Shown here: piece after piece, positions 45,827 to 56,833 of the stretch
How positions within the stretch are numbered: position 1 is the first letter of the stretch
Layout: each line of letters starts with the position of its first letter
NCBI GenBank assembly: GCA_963804245.1
Contig: CAWDPQ010000009.1
Span: forward strand, 186,001-250,000
Source of the DNA: CAWDPQ01 sp963804245
Lineage (GTDB): Bacteria; Acidobacteriota; Vicinamibacteria; Vicinamibacterales; 2-12-FULL-66-21
Direction of reading: 5' to 3'
DNA: 64,000 nt
Program-made: the position numbers and the translations under genes
The notes under the pieces: model-generated
Databases searched by the model: none
Told to the model about the DNA's origin: nothing
What the model saw: the letters and a program-made list of their open reading frames with translations, nothing else

Positions 45827-46225
45827 ATGCGACGGAAATGGGGCGTGTGGTTGTGTCTGTTCCTCCTCGGCACGACGTGCGCAGCCGCGCAACCGAGTGA
45901 TCAACAGCTTCTGGGAACGTGGAGTGGTACGTGGGAGGGGGCCGGCTCCGGCGGCTTCGATCTCACATTGGAAAAAACCAAAGACGGGCCTACGACCGGT
46001 AGCGTGTCGGTGACCGGCGAGCCCACCTACAAGGCGACCCTGAAAACGCTCTCCTTCGACGGCAACAAAATGACCGCGTCGTATGACTTCCCACCGGATC
46101 CAGCGGCGGAGGTCGTGCTGGCCGCGACGTTCGATGGCAAGAAGGCGACAGGCACGTGGCTGGTTCGCGAGAAGGCCAACGGCAACGAGGTCGCCAAGGG
46201 CACGTGGACCGTGACGAAGAAGTGA
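45827..46225 (+). CDS. Small exported beta-rich protein
   Basis: A 132-aa protein with a signal peptide (WGVWLCLFLLGTTCAAAQ, residues 5-22) followed by a lipocalin-like beta-barrel: LLGTWSGTWEGAGSGGFDLT, TTGSVSVTGEPTYKATLKTL, AEVVLAATFDGKKATGTWLV and GNEVAKGTWTVTK. Such short domains are common fillers in acidobacterial secretomes; the ligand is unknown. The ATG 45827 follows CGGGAGGATGC, and the next gene overlaps its stop. Confidence 0.75.
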   Translation: MRRKWGVWLCLFLLGTTCAAAQPSDQQLLGTWSGTWEGAGSGGFDLTLEKTKDGPTTGSVSVTGEPTYKATLKTLSFDGNKMTASYDFPPDPAAEVVLAATFDGKKATGTWLVREKANGNEVAKGTWTVTKK

Positions 46226-47289
46226 TGAATCGACGGGAAGCCATCCAGGCAGCCTTGATGGCTCTGGCCACGTCGCCTGTCGTCTCGGCCGAACGATCCG
46301 TCACCACGGTCATCGGCAACGGGTCACCCGGATACTCCGATCGGCAGGTGAACAATCCGTACGGGCTCGTTATCGGTCCCGACGGCGCGCTCTATTTTTG
46401 CGATCTGGACAACCAACGGATACGACGGCTCGATCTTCGAACGCATCGCACGACGACGATCGCCGGCAACGGCCAGAAGGGATACTTCGGCGACGGCGGT
46501 CCGGCTACCGATGCGGCCCTGAACCTGCCGCATGAAATCCAGTTCGATGCCGCCGGCAATCTCTACATAGCCGAACGCGACAATCACGTCATTCGCAGAG
46601 TGGACGGCAAGACCGGCACGATCTCGACGCTTGCCGGGACCGGCGTCGCTGGATTCTCAGGCGATGGGGGACCGGCGGCCCGCGCGCAGCTGCGCCAACC
46701 GCACAGCATTGCCGTCGATGGCGCCGGGCGACTTCTGATCTGCGATGTCGGCAATCACCGTGTTCGGCAGGTCGATCTGTCGAGCGGCACGCTCGAGACC
46801 TACGGCGGCACCGGCGACCGGCAGCCAACGCCTGACGGCGCGCCGCTGAAAGGCACGCCGCTCAACGGCCCTCGCACGATGGCGTTTGGTAAGGGAGAAC
46901 TGTTCCTTGCGCTGCGCGAGGGCAATGCGATCTACCGCATCGCCCCGAAAACCGCGACGGTTCACCATCTGGCGGGGAGCGGAGCGCAAGGGTACTCTGG
47001 CGACGGCGGCCCGGCCGTCCGAGCGACGCTTGCTGGGCCGAAGGGCCTCGCCTACGCAGCCGGCAAGCTCTACGTCGCCGACACCGAAAACCACGTCGTC
47101 CGCTGCATCGACGTCAGCACCGGCATCATTGCGACGGTTCTAGGTACCGGTCAGCGCGGCGACGGTCCAGAGCCCGATCCGGTTCGATGCGCACTGGCGC
47201 GGCCGCACGGACTGCTCGCCGCGCCCGGCGGTCTGCTCTACGTCGGCGACAGCGAAGCGCACCGTATCCGTGTACTGCGTCTTGACTAG
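46225..47289 (+). CDS. Exported NHL-repeat (beta-propeller) protein
   Basis: A 354-aa protein of about six NHL repeats forming a beta-propeller. Repeats read NPYGLVIGPDGALYFCDLDN, LPHEIQFDAAGNLYIAERDN, QPHSIAVDGAGRLLICDVGN, GPKGLAYAAGKLYVADTENH and RPHGLLAAPGGLLYVGDSEA. The interleaved GNGQKGYFGDGGPAT, GTGVAGFSGDGGPAA and GSGAQGYSGDGGPAV segments are a second periodic element. The N-terminus (MNRREAIQAALMALATSPVV) is an RR-type signal. Such proteins bind ligands or scaffold cell-surface complexes. The ATG overlaps the preceding stop (GTGATG). Confidence 0.88.
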   Translation: MNRREAIQAALMALATSPVVSAERSVTTVIGNGSPGYSDRQVNNPYGLVIGPDGALYFCDLDNQRIRRLDLRTHRTTTIAGNGQKGYFGDGGPATDAALNLPHEIQFDAAGNLYIAERDNHVIRRVDGKTGTISTLAGTGVAGFSGDGGPAARAQLRQPHSIAVDGAGRLLICDVGNHRVRQVDLSSGTLETYGGTGDRQPTPDGAPLKGTPLNGPRTMAFGKGELFLALREGNAIYRIAPKTATVHHLAGSGAQGYSGDGGPAVRATLAGPKGLAYAAGKLYVADTENHVVRCIDVSTGIIATVLGTGQRGDGPEPDPVRCALARPHGLLAAPGGLLYVGDSEAHRIRVLRLD

Positions 47290-47317
47290 CGGCAGCCGGG
47301 CAATTTCACAGCAGCTC

Positions 47318-47365
47318 AGGAGATCAAGAGATAATTGGTTTTAACTCCTAATCTCTTGATCTCCT
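47318..47365 (+). repeat. 15-bp perfect inverted repeat before the PHP metallohydrolase gene
   Basis: AGGAGATCAAGAGAT (47318-47332) and ATCTCTTGATCTCCT (47351-47365) pair exactly around an 18-base AT-rich loop, in the gap between the NHL gene and the next start. The AGGAG/CTCCT ends recall the hairpin arms of the 20811-21481 array. It may be a member of the same element family or a terminator for the NHL gene. Confidence 0.75.
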
Positions 47366-47391
47366 GTTCAAGACGATCTCCTGGTCTCAGC

Positions 47392-49928
47392 ATGAACAAT
47401 CACCTGCGTCACGCGTTGGTTCTTTCGATCGCGATTGGCACGTGTTCATGCACGGCGCAATCGCGCGAGCAGCCGCCGAACGCCCGGTCGGCGCCGCTGG
47501 CGCAGGTCGATGTCGAGGCACAGCCGCTCGCCGCCAATGTCCAACGCGTCGTGACCACGCTCGAATACCTCGGCGCACCGCTGCCGGCCGACCTGCGAGA
47601 TCAGTTGACGTCAGCCGGGCAGGCTCGAGATGGAAGGAAGCTGCAGGAACTGATTGACGCGCACGCGCTCCTTGCGGTCCATATCAACCCGGAGGTGCGA
47701 GTGAAGGTGGCACGTGGACCGGCACCGGCCGTGCTGCAGCAGGCCGGATATACCCCGGTGCTCGTGAAAATCATCAACGAAAGCCGGAGTACGCCGAGAC
47801 TGCGCATCGGCAGTCCGCAATCGGGACCGGTGTACGCCGGCATGTCGAAACTCTCCGGCGAGCGCATGCAGCAGCAGCACCTGCGGGAGAACGAGAACGT
47901 CGATCGCCGTACGGATCGGTTTCTCGATCTCGAGATGTTCACCGCCGCGCCAATGACGCCGAATCTGAGCGGGTTGGAGGTCGAGTATGCCGTCGCACTG
48001 ATCTACTCGAGCGAGGCCGGGCGCCGCGAAGCCACGATCACCTTCAACGCGGGTCAGGGGACGGAGGATCTCGGATTTCGTGCCGAAGTCCCGGTGCTGT
48101 TCACCATCAAGCCGGCGATTCCCGTCAAGCTCTCGATACAGGATCACGACGGCACGCCAACAGTGGCGCGATTGCAGTTCGTCGATCGTCAGGGCCATGT
48201 TTTCCCGCCGCAGGCCAAGCGGCTGGCGCCGGACCTCTTCTTCCAGAAGCACATCTACCGCGCCAACGGTGAAACGGTGTTGCTGCCGCCGGGTGCGCTC
48301 ACCATGTTCTACGGCCGCGGACCGGAGTATCGGTGGAGCCAACGAACGGTGACGATCGCCGCGCCCGATCCGAAGCGCGATGGCAACGGCTCAGCGATGG
48401 CTGCCGAACTCGCGATCAAACTCGAGCGCTGGATCGACCCGGCCGCGTATGGCTTCTTCAGCGGCGACCATCACATCCACGCGGCCGGCTGCGCGCACTA
48501 CACGTCGCCGAGCGAGGGCGTCGATCCCGTCCGACATGTTCCGGCAGGTGAAGGGCGAGGGGCTGAGCGTCGGCAGCGTGCTCACGTGGGGTCCAGGGTT
48601 CGACCACCAGCGGCAGTTTTTTGCGCCGGAGGCGGACACGCGCAGCGAGCCGCGCACGGTGATCAAGTACGACATCGAAGTCAGCGGATTCGGTTCAGAA
48701 GCGCTCGGCCACGTCGTCTTGCTCAATTTGAAGGAGCAGATTTATCCGGGCGCGAACGGCAGCCGCGGCTGGCCGACCTGGACGCTACCCGTGCTGCGCT
48801 GGACGAAGGCGCAGGGAGGAGTGGGCGGGTACGCGCACTCGGGCAGCGGATTGCAGGTCGATGCCGAGGCCGCGACCGCGCGGCTGCTCGAACAGTTCGA
48901 TACGAACAAGGATGGCCGGCTTGCTGTCGCGGAGACGACGGATAGACTCATGCCGGAACCGTTTGCCGGAATCGACTCGGATCGCGATGGCGTGCTGACC
49001 GCCGCGGAGATCAAGAGCAGCCACGACCGAGTTGACGATCAGCTGCCGAACCTGGCGATTCCCGAGCTCAACAGCGTCGGCGCACAGGAGATTTTCGTCA
49101 CGGCTGCCCTTGGCGCCGCCGATTTCATCAGCACGATGGATACGGATCGGATCCGCGAGTGGAACGCGTGGTATCACTTGATGAATGCAGGCCTGCCGGT
49201 GAAAGCCAGCGGCGAAACGGACTTCCCGTGCATGAGCGGGACGCGCGTGGGTCAAGGCCGCAGCTACGTGCAGCTCGGCAAGGAGGGTCCGGTCGACTAC
49301 CGTCAATGGTGCAGCGGCATCGCTCGACGGGCGCAGCTACGTCAGCGACGGATACGCGCATGCGTTTGGCTTTGCCGTAAACGGGAAGGCGTCGGGGGAA
49401 GAGCTGCAGCTGGCCAAACCAGGCAAGGTTACCGTTCGCGCAAAAGTTGCCTTCTCACCGGAGACTCCCATCGAGCCGGCCTACGGCGGTGCGATTCCCG
49501 TCGGGGGGCCTCGGCATGTCGGCGACACCGTCATCAAGCGGGAAGTCCTCTCGCTCGATCCGGTCTACCAGCGCGGTCGACGTCTCGTCGAAGTTGTCGT
49601 GAACGGACGCGTGGCGGCGAGCCAGGAAATTCCTGCCGACGGACGCGAGCATGCGGTTGAATTTCCCGTCTCCATCGATCGCAGCAGTTGGATTGCCATT
49701 CGGCAGTTTCCCCAGCTCCACACGAATCCGGTCACTGTGCTGATCGCGGGAAAACCCATTCGCGCGTCGCGTGACAGCGCCCGTTGGGCGCTGGCCTGCA
49801 TCGATCAGCTGTGGCGCGTGCGCAACGCTCGAATCTCGCCGGCCGAGCGCGCGGACGCGGAAAAGGCATATGAAGAAGCTCGCGCCGTGTACCGGCGGAT
49901 CGCCGCCGAATCTCCGCCGGCGCGCTGA
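47392..49928 (+). CDS. CehA/McbA-type PHP metallohydrolase with EF-hand pair, two frameshifts
   Basis: An exported protein of about 845 aa with a lipoprotein-like signal (LVLSIAIGTCSC). The metal-binding centre begins GFFSGDHHIHAAGCAHYTSP (D359 to H363) and later has DFPCMSG and DGRSYVSDGYAHAFGFAVNG, the CehA/McbA pattern of PHP-type hydrolases. Between the two sits an insertion with two EF-hand calcium loops, DTNKDGRLAVAE and DSDRDGVLTAAE. The frame breaks near 48527 (an extra C in GATCCC) and near 49316; both continue in adjacent frames, so the protein is otherwise intact. The N-terminal third is a beta-rich accessory region. Confidence 0.8.
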
Positions 49929-49952
49929 GCGACATTCGATCCGGTTTACGAG

Positions 49953-50771
49953 ATGACCACTTCCTCCAATCGCATCCAGGTGTTTCGTCAGCTCCACCAG
50001 TCCGGCTGTTTCGTCATCCCGAATCCGTGGGATCTCGGCAGCGCGCGCGTGCTCACGCAGCTCGGCTTTCAGGCGCTCGCCACGACGAGCTCCGGCTTCG
50101 CCTGGTCGATAGGACGGGCTGACAACCACGTTTCCCTGGAACAGGCACTGGCGCATTTTCGGTGGCTCGCGGAGGGCGTCGACGTGCCCGTCAACGGCGA
50201 TTTCGAACATGGCTTTGCGGTCGAGCCGGACGCCGTTGGCAGGAACGTCGCGGCTGCCGCGGCCACCGGGTTGGCCGGACTGTCGATCGAGGACTCGACC
50301 GGCGACCCGGCAAACCCCTTGTTCGAGTTCACCCTCGCCGTGGAACGCATTCGAGCCGCTCGGCGCGCGATCGACGACAGCGGTACGGGCGTTCTCCTCA
50401 CCGGCCGTTCGGAAGGATTCATCGTCGGTCGCCCGGATCTCGCCGAGACCATCCGCCGGCTGACCGCTTACGCCGATGCCGGGGCAGATTGTCTTTACGC
50501 GCCCGGCATCCGCGCCATGCCCGACATCGTCTCGGTGGTCGAGGCCGTTGCTCCGAAACCGGTGAATGTCCTCGCGAGCACCGACTTCGCGACGGTGTCC
50601 GAGCTCGCGGCCGCCGGCGTGAGGCGGATCAGCGTCGGCGGCGCACTGGCCCGTACCGCCTGGACTGGTTTTCTCAACGCGGCGCAGGAAATAGCCGACC
50701 AAGGAACGTTTACGAATCTTGCCCGCGCGGTGTCCGGCGTCGACCTCAACCGGCGTTTTGTCTCGAGATGA
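49953..50771 (+). CDS. Isocitrate lyase / phosphoenolpyruvate mutase family protein
   Basis: A 272-aa TIM-barrel enzyme of the PEP-mutase/ICL superfamily. FVIPNPWDLGSARVLTQLGF is the substrate-side start, DVPVNGDFEHGFAVEPDAVG gives the metal-binding D-x-E region, and GLAGLSIEDSTGDPANPLFE matches the conserved SIED-x-T element. LLTGRSEGFIVGRPDLAETI and GADCLYAPGIRAMPDIVSVV complete the barrel. Members include oxaloacetate decarboxylase, methylisocitrate lyase and carboxyvinyl-carboxyphosphonate mutase; the catalytic Cys loop of ICL is not evident, so the reaction is uncertain. Confidence 0.85.
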   Translation: MTTSSNRIQVFRQLHQSGCFVIPNPWDLGSARVLTQLGFQALATTSSGFAWSIGRADNHVSLEQALAHFRWLAEGVDVPVNGDFEHGFAVEPDAVGRNVAAAAATGLAGLSIEDSTGDPANPLFEFTLAVERIRAARRAIDDSGTGVLLTGRSEGFIVGRPDLAETIRRLTAYADAGADCLYAPGIRAMPDIVSVVEAVAPKPVNVLASTDFATVSELAAAGVRRISVGGALARTAWTGFLNAAQEIADQGTFTNLARAVSGVDLNRRFVSR

Positions 50772-52858
50772 TCATGAAATGGCGACTTGTCTTCGTGGTT
50801 CTGCTTTCCAGTCTGGCCGCTGTTTGCAGTTCACCAGCACCCGCCAGCCGCGAGAACGTGGCTCCGCCGCCGCCAGCGGAATCACCGCTCAAGGAATTTC
50901 CGTACACCCCGGCGTTGGACGTCGCCTCGATGGATCGCAGCGCCGATCCCTGCGTCGACTTCTATCAGTACAGCTGCGGGGGATGGCTGAAGAACAATCC
51001 GATTCCACCCGATCAAGCGAAGTGGAATGTCTACGGCAAACTCGCCGACGACAACCGCCGGTTCCTGTGGGGCGTCCTTCAGGATGCTGCGAGTCGCAGC
51101 ACGGACCGCACTGCCGTTGAAACGCAGATTGGCGACTATTTCGCTGCCTGTACTGACGAGGCTTCGATAGAAAAACACGGCATAACGCCGGTCCAGGCTC
51201 GTCTCGACCAGATCAACGCACTCACATCGACCGATCAGATTGCGGCTTGGCTGGGGAAGCAGCATCTTGCCATCCAGGGAGACCACATGCTCTTTGGCTT
51301 CGGCTCCGAGCAGGATGCCAAGAACTCCAAGGAGACAATCGCCGCGGCATATCAAGGCGGCCTCAGCCTGCCCGATCGCGACTACTACCTGAAAGAGGAT
51401 GCGAAGTCGAAGGAGATCCGTGACAAGTATCTGACGCACCTGACCAAAATGCTGCAGCTCGCCGGTGACCCGGCGGCGCTGGCCTCCACCGCGGCCAAAA
51501 CCATTCTCGATATGGAAACCGCGCTGGCCAAAGCGTCCCTGACCCGTGTCGAGCGCCGCGATCCGTACAAGAACTACCACAAGCTCACATTCGCCAATCT
51601 GCAGAAGCGCACGCCCCACTTCAAATGGACCGACTATCGAAGCGACGCGGGCATTCCCAGCGTGAGCGAACTGAACGTGCAGCACGTCCCGTTCTTCGAG
51701 ATGTTGAACGATCAGCTGCAGAAGCGAAGCCTTGCCGATTGGAAGACGTACCTCCGCTGGCATCTCATTCATGCGAACGCGCCGTTCTTGTCGAAGGCGT
51801 TCGTCGACGAGAGTTTCGATTTCTTCTCGAAGACGCTGCGCGGCGTCGAGAAGAACCAGCCACGCTGGAAACGCTGCGTCCGCTACGTCGATAACGATCT
51901 GGGGGAGGCGTTGGGTCAGGCGTATGTGGCGAAGGTGTTCAGCCCCGAGCTCAAGCAACGGACCGAGACCATGGCCAAGCAGATCGAGCAGGCGATGGAA
52001 GAAGACATCAAGGGCCTGACCTGGATGAATGCCGCGACGAAGCGCGAAGCGCTGAAGAAGCTCCACACCATCGTCAACAAGATCGGATATCCGGACCGTT
52101 GGCGCGACTACAGCTCCGTGAAGATTGCGCGCAATGACTTCCTCGGGAACGTCGAGCGCGCCACGATCTTCGAATCACAGCGGCAGCTCGCCAAGATCGG
52201 CAAGCCTCTGGACCGTGGAGAGTGGGGCATGACGCCGCCGACGGTGAATGCCTACTACGACCCTCAGATGAACGACATCAACTTTCCCGCCGGCGTGCTG
52301 CAGCCGCCGCTCTACGATCCCAAGATGGACGATGCGCCGAACTACGGGAACACCGGTGGAACGATCGGCCACGAGCTCACGCACGGTTTCGACGACCAGG
52401 GACGGCAGTTCGATGCCGATGGCAATCTGCGCGACTGGTGGACGAAACAGGATGCCGTGGAGTTCGAACGTCGTGCGAGTTGCGTCGCCAATCAGTATGC
52501 GCAGTACGTGATCGTGGACGACATCAAGATCAATTCAAAGCTGACGCTGGGCGAAGACGTGGCCGATCTCGGCGGATTGATTCTGGCCTGGATGGCGTGG
52601 AAAGCGCAGACCGCTGGACAGTCGTTGGCGGCGCGCGACGGCTTGACGCCCGAGCAGCGCTTCTTCATCGGCAACGCCCAGTGGGCGTGCGAGAACACCC
52701 GACCGGAAGAAGAAAGACTGTCGGCGATGACCGATCCGCATTCGCCGAACAAATACCGCGTGAACGGCCTGGTCATCAACATGCCCGAATTCCGGCAGGC
52801 GTTCGCCTGCACGGCCGGCAAGCCTCTGTACAAAGAAGAGGTATGCCGGGTCTGGTGA
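50768..52858 (+). CDS. M13 family metallopeptidase (PepO/neprilysin-like)
   Basis: A 696-aa zinc peptidase. The zinc motif is H535-E-L-T-H539 (GGTIGHELTHGFDDQGRQFD), the third ligand lies in G595-E596-D597 (LTLGEDVADLGG), and the substrate motif is VNAYYDPQMNDINFPAGVLQ. FFIGNAQWACENTRPEEERL and the ending CRVW are typical. The N-terminus is a lipoprotein-type signal (FVVLLSSLAAVCSS). M13 enzymes cleave short peptides outside the cell. ATG 50768 overlaps the previous stop; ATG 50774 is the alternative. Confidence 0.95.
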   Translation: MIMKWRLVFVVLLSSLAAVCSSPAPASRENVAPPPPAESPLKEFPYTPALDVASMDRSADPCVDFYQYSCGGWLKNNPIPPDQAKWNVYGKLADDNRRFLWGVLQDAASRSTDRTAVETQIGDYFAACTDEASIEKHGITPVQARLDQINALTSTDQIAAWLGKQHLAIQGDHMLFGFGSEQDAKNSKETIAAAYQGGLSLPDRDYYLKEDAKSKEIRDKYLTHLTKMLQLAGDPAALASTAAKTILDMETALAKASLTRVERRDPYKNYHKLTFANLQKRTPHFKWTDYRSDAGIPSVSELNVQHVPFFEMLNDQLQKRSLADWKTYLRWHLIHANAPFLSKAFVDESFDFFSKTLRGVEKNQPRWKRCVRYVDNDLGEALGQAYVAKVFSPELKQRTETMAKQIEQAMEEDIKGLTWMNAATKREALKKLHTIVNKIGYPDRWRDYSSVKIARNDFLGNVERATIFESQRQLAKIGKPLDRGEWGMTPPTVNAYYDPQMNDINFPAGVLQPPLYDPKMDDAPNYGNTGGTIGHELTHGFDDQGRQFDADGNLRDWWTKQDAVEFERRASCVANQYAQYVIVDDIKINSKLTLGEDVADLGGLILAWMAWKAQTAGQSLAARDGLTPEQRFFIGNAQWACENTRPEEERLSAMTDPHSPNKYRVNGLVINMPEFRQAFACTAGKPLYKEEVCRVW

Positions 52859-53134
52859 TCGTGAGGCAGCGATTCCGTCACGCCAGTCGGCCGCGGAGCG
52901 CGTGCCGGATCGCCACGTTACTGGGCAGCTGATATTTTATTTTCTAGCAACCATCGAGCTCGCCTCGGAGGTCGCACGCCGTTGGTTCTCGCGATGGCCA
53001 GCCCCGCCACTCAAATTGCATCATGGCCGACAACGTCCATCCTATCAAGCAGATAAAGCCGCTGAGCTCAACAAGGGTTCAGGCCCTGACGTTGGCCCGA
53101 GGCCGTCCCAGGACCCGGAATGGAGCCTGGCGGC

Positions 53135-53162
53135 TTGACAGCCGTCCCGAAACGACCATAAT
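53135..53162 (+). promoter_or_regulatory. Promoter for the TonB-dependent receptor
   Basis: TTGACA (53135-53140) and CATAAT (53157-53162) are separated by 16 bases, an almost perfect sigma-70 arrangement. Transcription would start near 53169, giving a leader of about 105 bases with AATAAGGAGAGGC before the ATG at 53274. The 415-base stretch 52859-53273 holds no gene; apart from this promoter I see nothing there. Confidence 0.65.
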
Positions 53163-53273
53163 CGCGCGGTAAGTGCTGCAATAACGGGCAATATGCTCGA
53201 TCCGAAGTGCGACCCTCAGTCCGGAGTGCGCTTCTGCGGCACAGTTGTCGACCTCTTAATAAGGAGAGGCGGG

Positions 53274-56200
53274 ATGTTCCCGTCCACTCTTTTGCGTGTC
53301 TGGACGGATGAAACATCGAGGAGGTGGGTAGTGGGCGACCGCCACGTTCGGGTAGTGTCCGGAATCGCAATCGTCGGCGTCTTCCTCGCATTCATTGCAG
53401 CTTCGCCCGCCAGCGGCCAGGTGCTGTATGGCGGCATTACTGGGACCGTGACCGATTCGACCGGGGGAACCGTCCCCGCCGCGACTGTCACGATCACTCA
53501 TAAGGAAACGAACCTGTCGCGCGAAACGGTCACCAACGACTCCGGAATCTACTCGTTCACCAACGTGCAGGCCGGCGCCTACGACATCAAGGTGTCGCTG
53601 AGCGGATTCCGCGAATTCGTCCAGACCAACGTGCCGGTCAGCGTCAACCAGATCAGCCGCGTCGACGTGAAGCTCGACGTCGGTGCTCTGACGGAGACCG
53701 TCACCGTGCAGTCCGCGGCGGAACTGCTGCAGACGGACAAGGCGGACGTCCACACCGAGCTGAAGTCGGCAGAAATCACGTCGCTGCCGCTCAACGGGTT
53801 CCGCAACTACCAGGCGCTCATCAATCTCGTCCCCGGCGCGACGCCAGGTGTGTTTCAGAACGCGGAAACCGACACGCCGGCCCGATCGCTCTCGACCAAC
53901 GTCAACGGGCAGAATCGCAACAACAACGGGACGAAGCACCGACGGGGCCACCAACGTCAACATCTGGCTGCCCCATCACAACGTCTACGTGTCGCCGGCC
54001 GAGACGATCGACACCGTCAACATCTCGACCAATAACTTCGACGCCGAGCAGGGGATGGCTGGCGGCGCGGCAGTCACGGTCATCACCAAATCCGGTACCA
54101 ACCAGTTCAAGGGATCGGCGTTCGAGTTCTACAACAGCGACAAGCTGAACGCGACGCCGTACTTCTTCGGCAACGATCCGAACGGCAAGCCGCCCAAGCT
54201 GCCGATCACCCGCAACATCTACGGCGGCACGGTCGGCGGACCGATTCAGCGCAACCGACTGTTCTTCTTCGCGTCGTTCGAGGGCTACAAACAGGATCTC
54301 CAGTTCTTCAACAACCGGAGCGTGCCGACCGCGGCGCTTCGCGCCGGCGATTTCAGCAACGCCCGCAACGCGAACGGGTCTCTGCAGACTCATCTACGAC
54401 CCGATGACCGGTAACCCGGACGGCACGGGCCGGACGCCATTTCCCAACAACATCATTCCCGCGGACCGGCTCCACCAATCGCCGCAGAAGCTCAACACTT
54501 ACTATCCGCTGCCAAACTCCGGCGGTACTGGAGCCGGCAATCTCACGAACAACTACCTGCGTGAGGAACAGCGGACGACGGATCGCGACAACTACGACGT
54601 CAAGATCAACTTCAACCGGACGCCGACGCATCAGATCTGGGGTAAGTTCAGCCATATGCGCGCGGTTGTTGACGATCTGACGTATTACTTCGGTCCCGAG
54701 CTGCCGTCAGAACCAGGACGGCGGGCGCACCAAGGTCTACCTGGGCACGTTCGGACAGACGTGGACGCTGTCACCGACCCTCGTCTGGGATACCACGGTG
54801 GGCTTCTCGCGGCAGCCGCACGAGTCGTTTGGCGCCGACTACTTCCAGGGCAACATCGGCCTGGACGTGCTGGGCATCCCGGGCACGAACGATCAAGGCA
54901 TCGGCGACGAGCGGTACGCGGGGTTCCCGTGGTTCGAGAATACCGGGTTTGCCAACCTCGGGAACAACGATAACTGGACCCCGGTGTGGCGCGACGAGCG
55001 CGTGTTCTCCGTCTCCTCGAACCTCACGAAGGTCAAAGGCCGTCACGACATTCGTGCCGGCTACTCCATGAATTTCCTGTGGCTGAACCACTGGCAGCCG
55101 GAAGTGGACAACCCGCGCGGTCGTTTCCAGTTCGCGAGCGGCCCGACGTCGCTGCGCGGGACCGGCGCCCAGACGGGAAACTTCTACAACAACTACGCGT
55201 CGTTCCTGCTCGGTCTGGTCAGCAACGCCCGCAAGAGCATCCAGCACGAGCTGTTGACCGGCCGCGAGTGGCAGCACGGACTCTTCATTCGTGACCGGTG
55301 GCAGGTCAGTCCGAAACTGACGTTCGACCTCGGGCTGCGCTGGGAGTACTACCCGATCATGCAACGCCAGGACCGCGGTATCGAGCGAGTCGATCTCGAT
55401 ACCCTGGAGGTGCTGCTCGGCGGACGCGGCGGCAACCCGACGAATCTTGGTTTCTCGGCCGGAAAAGACAATTTCGCGCCGCGCGTCGGAGCCATCTACC
55501 GCCTGAACGACAACAACGTGTTCCGTACGGGATACGGCGTCACCTACAACCCGCTGCCGTGGACGCGGCCGATGCGTGGACAGTATCCGCTCACCATCGC
55601 CGCGAACTTCCAGCAGAACGAGCCGTTCAGCTGGTTCAACAGGCTCGACCAGGGCATTCCGACGATTGCGCTCCCCGATCTGAACACCGGACGCTTGCCG
55701 CTTCCGAACGCGGTGTCCATGCGAACACCCAAGCCCGGTGACATCGACCGCGGTACGATCCAGTCGTGGAACGTCGCCTATGAACGCCGTCTCCCGATGG
55801 ACATCGCCGTCGACGTGGCTTACGTCGGTACTCGCGGCGACGGCGGGTACATGATCCTCGATATCAACGCACCGACAGTCATCGGCGGAGGCAACGCCAG
55901 CCGGCCCTACGCGTCACGGGGGCGCAACATCGCCCTGGACAGCATGGAAAGCGGCCTGGAGACGCGCTATCACTCCTTGCAGGTGGTCATCAACAAACCC
56001 TTCACGAAGGGACTGTTGATCAAAGGCGCCTACACGCTGTCGAAGGCCGAGAACATGGCGGACGACGACGGCGCCGGCGTGACCTTCAACTCGCCGAGCC
56101 AGTTCGATCGCAACTTCGCGCTGGCCGGTTTCGACCGGACGCACAACTTCCACGTCGCGGCCGTCTATCAGCTCCCGTGGCAGAGCAACGGCAGTCACGG

Positions 56201-56690
56201 CAACGTCGCCCGCGCGATCGTCAACGACTGGCAGCTGAACGGAACGTTCGCCGCGTTCTCGGGTCTGCCGTTTACGGTCACGGCCAACGGCAACATCGTG
56301 AACATGCCGAGCAACCAGCAGACTGCCGACCTCGTCGGTGAGGTGACTCACGTCGGCGAGATTGGCGGCGTCGGGGTTCTACTACGATCCGGCCGCGTGG
56401 GCAGCAGCCGCAGGGCGTCCGTTTCGGCAACACCGGTCGCAACCAGTTCCGCGGTCCTGGGGGAGTCAATCTCGACATGTCGCTCTTCCGCGCGTTTCCC
56501 GATGGGCGGGGCGCGCCGCCTCGAGTTCCGCGTCGAAGCCTCGAACATCACGAACACGCCGAAGTTCAGCAACCCGCAGAGCAGCGTGACCAGCGGCAGC
56601 TTCATGCGCATTAACGGCACGTTCGGCACCGCGACGTCCGGGGCGTACTTCGAACGGCAGATCCGCTTCGGCCTGCGGTTCTCCTTCTAG
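53274..56690 (+). CDS. TonB-dependent receptor (Oar-like) with carboxypeptidase-regulatory domain; six frameshifts
   Basis: An outer-membrane receptor of about 1139 codons. After a signal peptide (FLAFIAASPASGQ) comes a carboxypeptidase-regulatory-like domain (GGITGTVTDSTGGTVPAATV; DSGIYSFTNVQAGAYDIKVS), then the plug (LNGFRNYQALINLVPGATPG; NNNGT-TDGATNVN) and a beta-barrel ending FERQIRFGLRFSF. Single-base breaks occur near 53932, 54386, 54708, 56363, 56437 and 56497; each continues the same protein in another frame, with no internal stop or gap. For example NNNGT and TDGATNVN are joined by an extra A in GACGAAGC. The ligand is not determinable. Confidence 0.85.
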
Positions 56691-56783
56691 GGCGACTTCT
56701 TGTCGGGGGCTCGGGCCTCGGGCTCGGGGCGACTCGAGCCTGTCGAAGGCTGCGGGCTTGCTCGGCGTAGTTTTGACGAAGTC

Positions 56784-56820
56784 GGGGCGATGATCGCAGG
56801 ATCATCGCCCCAAGTTTTTT
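56784..56820 (+). terminator. Intrinsic terminator after the TonB receptor
   Basis: A perfect 12-bp stem (GGGGCGATGATC / GATCATCGCCCC) with a GCAG loop is followed by AAGTTTTTT, a textbook rho-independent terminator. The stem and 5' flank (GTAGTTTTGACGAAGTC) closely resemble the element after rpoC at 5217-5246. Confidence 0.88.
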
Positions 56821-56833
56821 GTACTCTTGATTG

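Noticed and set aside
52859..53134. A tRNA or integrase-end sequence before the TonB receptor promoter
   Set aside because: The GGTTCAGGCC stretch near 53075 does not fold into a tRNA cloverleaf by eye and no continuation of an integrase is present.
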